Assembly: GCF_000423545.1 (NCBI RefSeq) | Contig: NZ_AUIE01000015.1 | Coordinates: forward strand, 109,403-173,402 | DNA: 64,000 nucleotides | Reading direction: 5' to 3' | From: Metapseudomonas resinovorans DSM 21078 | GTDB lineage: Bacteria; Pseudomonadota; Gammaproteobacteria; Pseudomonadales; Pseudomonadaceae | Part shown: positions 60,331 through 64,000 of the stretch, piece by piece | Layout: every line of letters starts with the position of its first letter | Position numbering within the stretch: position 1 is the first letter of the stretch | The notes under the pieces: generated by a model | What the model was told of the DNA's origin: nothing | What the model saw: the letters and a program-made list of their open reading frames with translations, nothing else | Databases searched by the model: none | Program-made: the position numbers and the translations under genes

Positions 60331-60346
60331 TGGCATGATTCATGCT
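60331..60346 (+). promoter_or_regulatory. Sigma-54-like -24/-12 element of the porin
   Basis: TGGCATGATTCATGCT has GG and GC 10 bases apart and matches TGGCACG-N4-TTGCW at all but two positions. It resembles the element at 45213 (TGGCACGTCTCATGCA). Expected start of transcription is near 60357, giving a leader of about 220 bases. Confidence 0.5.
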
Positions 60347-60371
60347 CAAAACAACGTATCGTAGGTGAAAC
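60337..60371. promoter_or_regulatory. Operator pair of the porin, shared with the catabolic operon
   Basis: GATTCATGCTCAAAAC (60337-60352) and GTATCGTAGGTGAAAC (60356-60371). The second matches GTTTCGTATATGAAAC of the operon promoter at 13 of 16 positions. Centre spacing is again 19 bp. The first overlaps the -12 element, so binding would block the promoter. Confidence 0.6.
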
Positions 60372-60575
60372 GCCTCGCGATGAAGTCGGCCCCCGGCAGC
60401 GCTGCCGGGTAACAGCCGGACAGGTCGACGGAAAGTCCTGGAAACAATTAACGAGCAATAAGCGAAGCGCCTGAGCATCTCGTAATTGCAATTTTAAAGT
60501 TGCTGCGAAGTTCAGTCGGTGGGTATCGCTTTGCCAAAAAAACTCTGCCTTAGCGAACTTGCAGATGAGGTCGTA

Positions 60576-61802
60576 ATGAACAAGTACCTGCTGTCCCTTG
60601 GTCTCGCGTTTTCCACTGTTTCGGCCATGGCGGACCAATCCGCCGGTCCCGCCTCCCCAGTCGCCAAGCCGGCCAAGGCTTTCCCCCACATCAGCCTGCG
60701 CAGCGATGACGGCCAAAGCACCCTGGATATCGGCGGCGCCCTGCGCATGAACTACCGCGACGAGGATTGGGACACCACCGAGAACAACGGCCGCTTCCTT
60801 TTCGACACCTTCCGCCTGGATGTGCAGGCGACCCACAAGGACTTCTTCTCGGATGTCGGCTACTGGTTTCAGGACGACGGCAAGCACTCCATCGACCGGG
60901 GCTTCGTTGGCTACAAGTTCAGCGATACCTCCAGCCTGCAACTGGGGGCGCCGTTCAAGCCCTTCGGCCTCGAGCCTTACCCGCAGTTCGGCTGGAGCTA
61001 CCACATCCCGTTCTTCCTCGGCTACGGGGTCAGCGCCGGGGCCGGCGCCAAGTACGTCTACAAGGACGCCGACTGGCACATCCAGGCCGGCTACTTCCCG
61101 CGCATGCTGCCCAGCGACCTGCGCTATTCCCCTGAAGTTGGGCGCTTCTCGGACCTGAACGACAACGCCATCCCGGCTATCCACTCGCGCCAGGACAACG
61201 AAAAGCGCGACCAGGTGAACCTGCGCGTTGCGCGCAACTTCGCCGGTGACGGCTGGAAGACCGAGATTGGGGCTTCGCTCGCTGCGGCACGCTTGCACAA
61301 CGCCACCACAGATGACGACGGCGACTACTGGGCCGGTGGCCTGCATGCGGTGATCAACAGCGGCAACTGGTCGGTGACCACCCAGGGCATCCGCTATGAG
61401 TTCGACCCGAAGAACCCGGCCGGGGTGAGTGACGATGCCATCCTCATGGGCGGCAACGGCCTGACACCGGCCTACCTGATTGCCTCCGAGTCCACCGTCG
61501 CCTCCTTCAACGTGGCCTATGACGTGCCCACGCCGAACATGGGCATGCTGAAGAAGCTGCGCTTCTACAACGATTACAGCCGCATGTTCAAGGACAAGAG
61601 CGGCTGGGACGACTCGCAGATGTACACCGCCGGCGTGCAGTTCATCGCCATGCCGATCATGGGCTGGCTGGACTTCACCTGGGGCCGCAACGCCAACCCC
61701 TATGGCGGAGCCGAGAGCGGCAGCGGTTTCACCAGCACCACCTCTTCGCGCAGCGATGAGTGGATTTTCCGCACCAACCTGAACATCGGTTACTACTTCT
61801 GA
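60576..61802 (+). CDS. Outer-membrane porin, probably for the operon's substrate
   Basis: A 408-residue protein with a signal peptide (MNKYLLSLGLAFSTVSAMA before DQSAGP) and a porin barrel in the phosphate-selective porin OprO/OprP style (LDIGGALRMNYRDEDWDTTENNGRFLFDTFRLDVQATHKDFF, YKFSDTSSLQLGAPFKPFG), ending NIGYYF with a terminal phenylalanine. The frame from GTG 60519 is longer, but ATG 60576 starts the signal peptide. It is separated from the catabolic operon by a terminator but shares its operator type. Confidence 0.85.
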   Translation: MNKYLLSLGLAFSTVSAMADQSAGPASPVAKPAKAFPHISLRSDDGQSTLDIGGALRMNYRDEDWDTTENNGRFLFDTFRLDVQATHKDFFSDVGYWFQDDGKHSIDRGFVGYKFSDTSSLQLGAPFKPFGLEPYPQFGWSYHIPFFLGYGVSAGAGAKYVYKDADWHIQAGYFPRMLPSDLRYSPEVGRFSDLNDNAIPAIHSRQDNEKRDQVNLRVARNFAGDGWKTEIGASLAAARLHNATTDDDGDYWAGGLHAVINSGNWSVTTQGIRYEFDPKNPAGVSDDAILMGGNGLTPAYLIASESTVASFNVAYDVPTPNMGMLKKLRFYNDYSRMFKDKSGWDDSQMYTAGVQFIAMPIMGWLDFTWGRNANPYGGAESGSGFTSTTSSRSDEWIFRTNLNIGYYF

Positions 61803-61848
61803 GTCCTGGGCGGCGGCTTCGGCCGCCGCCTCCCTGCCGAGCCTTGCC

Positions 61849-63789
61849 ATGCGTTCACTTCATCTTCCTCGGCTGGCCGACCTTCGCGTTGGCGTCAAGC
61901 TGGCCCTGGGTTTCGCGCTGGTACTACTGCTGGCGTTACTGATCACCCTGGCGGCCGTGCTCAGCCTGGACGGCCTCAGCCAGCGCGGCGACCAACTGGC
62001 CCAGGGCAGCGATCTCAATCTGCACGTACTCCTGGCCGACCGTGCCCGCCTGGATTTCGCCGCCCAGGGCGACGATGCGCAGCGCGTGCAGGTCGAGCAG
62101 CTCACCACCCGTCTGCTGGAGAATGCCGAGAGTTTTGGACGTCTGCTCGACGACGATGCCGACCGCCGGCGTGTGGCGCAAATGAGCGAGGCCACCCAGG
62201 CCTATCGCGAAGCCTTCGCCGACCTGGTGCTCGCCCGATCCGAACAGCAGGATGCCAGCCGTTTCGGTGTTGCCGCGGCGGAGCAGGGTATGCAGGCTTT
62301 CACGCGTCTGGAGGGGCAGTTCTTCGAAGACCTCGAGCAACTGTTCGACACCCACGCCATGCTTGACCAAATCCGCGCGGTGGGTCGGCTCAACCAGCAA
62401 TTCCTCCAGCTGCGCCTGCTCACCCTGGTGTATGTGCGCTCTTCATCGCCGGAACGCGAGCGCGCCGCCTTCGAAGCAGGCGAAGCGCTGGCCAAGGCTA
62501 CTCGCACGCTGCAAGGTCAACTGCCGGAGCGCAGCGGCGCGGTACTCGACGAAACCCTGAAGGCACTGGAGTTGTTCCAGCAGTCGCTGGAGCGCTTTCG
62601 CCAGGGCATTGCCGGCATGGCGACGGCCACTGCCACGATGGCTGAACGGGCGGCGGTAGTGCAGGACCTGAGCCGTGAGCTGCAGGCATCGCTGCTGGAA
62701 CGACGCAACCGGGAAACGGCTCGCGTACGCCTGCATTTACTGGCGATAGCAGGGGTGACTCTGCTGGTGGCGCTGCTGGCGTCCTGGGGCATCACGGGGC
62801 AGATCGTGCGCCCCTTGAGAGCAACCCTCGCCCAGGCCCGGCGCATCGCCGGAGGTGACCTGCGCGGCGAGGCGCCGCTGGCGCGGGGCGACGAACTGGG
62901 TCAGTTGCAGCAGGCCATGCAGGGCATGCAGGGAAGCCTGCGTGAGCTGATCGGTGGCATCGGCGGCGGCGTGGGAGAGATCAGTGGCGCCGCCCAGGCG
63001 TTGTCCGCCGTAACCGAGCAGACCCGCGCGGGGGTCGAGGAGCAGAAGTCGGAAACCATCCAGGTTGCCACCGCGATGCAGGAAATGGCCTACACGGTGC
63101 AGGAGGTGGCAAGCAATGCGGGACAGGCTGCCGACGCGGCGCACCTCGCCTGCGAAGAGGCAAGCAAGGGCAACCAGGTGGTGCAGGCCACCATCACTCA
63201 GATCGAGCGCCTGGCGGCTGGCGTGGAGACCTCCGCCGAGGTCATGGCCCGGCTGCATGAGGACAGCGCGCAGATTGGCTACGTGCTGGATGTGATCCGC
63301 TCGGTGGCTGAGCAGACCAACTTGCTGGCCCTAAATGCCGCTATCGAGGCGGCACGTGCCGGCGAGGCGGGTCGAGGTTTCGCCGTGGTGGCCGATGAGG
63401 TACGCGGTCTGGCCAAGCGGGTGCAGAGTTCCACCAGCCAGATCCAGGAACTGATCGGCCAGTTACAGCAGGGTGTGCAGCAGACAGCCAACGCCATGCT
63501 CGGCAGCCGGGACATGAGTCAACTGACTGTGGACCTGGCGCGCCAGGCCGGACAGGCGCTGGAAAGCATCGACAGCGCCATCGACGACCTGCGTGGTCGC
63601 AACCTGCAGATCGCCACGGCGGCGGAAGAGCAGAGCGCGGTGAGCGAAGAGATCAACCGCAGCATCCTCCGGGTGCAGGCGGTAGCGGAGCAGACGGCGG
63701 CCGCGAGCCAGGAGACGGCGGGTTCCAGCCAGGCGCTGGCGCGGCTGGGGCGTGAGCTTCAGGGGATGGTAGGGCGGTTCAGGGTGTGA
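61849..63789 (+). CDS. Methyl-accepting chemotaxis protein with a large helical sensor domain
   Basis: A 646-residue receptor. Membrane segment 1 is at about residues 20-42, then about 255 periplasmic residues that are almost entirely helical and rich in Leu, Ala, Arg and Glu, as in the helical bimodular (HBM) sensor of McpS, then membrane segment 2 (about 300-320), a HAMP domain, and the signalling domain with EQTNLLALNAAIEAARAGEAGRGFAVVADEVR. It starts 47 bases after the porin stop with no terminator between, so the two are probably co-transcribed and the receptor may sense the porin's substrate. Confidence 0.9.
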   Translation: MRSLHLPRLADLRVGVKLALGFALVLLLALLITLAAVLSLDGLSQRGDQLAQGSDLNLHVLLADRARLDFAAQGDDAQRVQVEQLTTRLLENAESFGRLLDDDADRRRVAQMSEATQAYREAFADLVLARSEQQDASRFGVAAAEQGMQAFTRLEGQFFEDLEQLFDTHAMLDQIRAVGRLNQQFLQLRLLTLVYVRSSSPERERAAFEAGEALAKATRTLQGQLPERSGAVLDETLKALELFQQSLERFRQGIAGMATATATMAERAAVVQDLSRELQASLLERRNRETARVRLHLLAIAGVTLLVALLASWGITGQIVRPLRATLAQARRIAGGDLRGEAPLARGDELGQLQQAMQGMQGSLRELIGGIGGGVGEISGAAQALSAVTEQTRAGVEEQKSETIQVATAMQEMAYTVQEVASNAGQAADAAHLACEEASKGNQVVQATITQIERLAAGVETSAEVMARLHEDSAQIGYVLDVIRSVAEQTNLLALNAAIEAARAGEAGRGFAVVADEVRGLAKRVQSSTSQIQELIGQLQQGVQQTANAMLGSRDMSQLTVDLARQAGQALESIDSAIDDLRGRNLQIATAAEEQSAVSEEINRSILRVQAVAEQTAAASQETAGSSQALARLGRELQGMVGRFRV

Positions 63790-64000
63790 GGGCGCTACGC
63801 GGCCTCCCGGTTGGCCATTCCTCTTTTCGCTGAGAGGGCGGGTGGCTGGATATCGCGGCCGTCGTTCTACGGTTCTGCGACCCACCAACAAAAAGCCCCG
63901 CGTCGCAGGCCGTGTGAAAACTCCCTGAGTGCAGGCCAAGCCAACGCCCTGACTGGTTCGGGGCATTGGTGTTTCTGGGTAATCGAAAGCGAGGAGCGGG

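Noticed and set aside
63880..64000. AAAAGCCCCGCGTCGCAGGC and GGCCGTGTGAAAACTC near the right edge as an insertion-sequence end
   Set aside because: The motif is reminiscent of insertion-sequence termini, but no inverted partner or transposase is within the window.

Overview
The window is GC-rich chromosomal DNA from a gamma-proteobacterium of the Pseudomonas group. The evidence is the PhaG-type transacylase, OprD-type porins, a DUF2388-type exported protein, an ArsJ/GAPDH pair, the extragenic repeats of the TGTAGGAGCGAGCTTGCTCGCGAA and GTAGCCCGGAT types, and the very large number of LysR regulators. Nothing looks like a plasmid, intact prophage or intact insertion sequence. The region is a metabolically versatile accessory part of the chromosome with a few decayed genes.

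Layout. 1-1881: right end of an arsenate-detoxification pair (GAPDH, ArsJ). 1976-3136: acetyltransferase and BRO-N protein. 3716-7192: four consecutive exported proteins (two alpha/beta hydrolases, a cupin, a carboxymuconolactone-decarboxylase-like protein) facing a convergent LysR gene. 8336-14372: WYL regulator, small membrane protein, LysR, BCCT transporter, exported HELHH protein, GlxA-type regulator. 14648-18407: LysR, Tat-exported amidohydrolase and YcaC-like hydrolase. 18681-23048: solute-binding protein, LysR, and an NCS1 permease with a nitrilase-type hydrolase. 23133-25564: small exported proteins, a deleted Fic gene and a decayed stretch. 25565-29063: TonB-dependent receptor and divergent DUF1624 membrane protein with a Zur-like palindrome between them. 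29189-33178: antitoxin remnant, tRNA-Gly(CCC), phaG, rsuA with a CWC protein, phosphatidylcholine synthase. 33179-38307: OprD porin, ActP with its DUF485 partner, and an acyl-CoA synthetase, all on the minus strand. 38631-44876: PAS kinase with FixJ-like regulator, and a gamma-glutamyl-amine synthetase/oxidase pair.

The main system is 45285-59713, with an outlying porin and chemoreceptor up to 63789. Seventeen plus-strand genes with overlapping or nearly abutting ends encode a TauT/NitT-type ABC importer, two short-chain dehydrogenases, a cupin, an alpha/beta hydrolase, an IclR regulator, a thiamine-diphosphate enzyme, an aspartate-dehydrogenase-like enzyme, an aldehyde dehydrogenase, a type I extradiol-dioxygenase-like VOC protein, two small proteins, a Rieske oxygenase, a RidA protein and an iron-sulfur flavoprotein reductase. 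Together they read as uptake, hydroxylation or demethylation, ring opening and side-chain degradation of a probably nitrogen-containing aromatic compound; the substrate cannot be read from sequence.

The importer promoter and the porin promoter carry the same paired 16-bp operators (GTTTC-N6-GAAAC type) with exactly 19 bp between centres, each beside a sigma-54-like -24/-12 element. This ties the porin to the same regulon and is the most specific new observation here.
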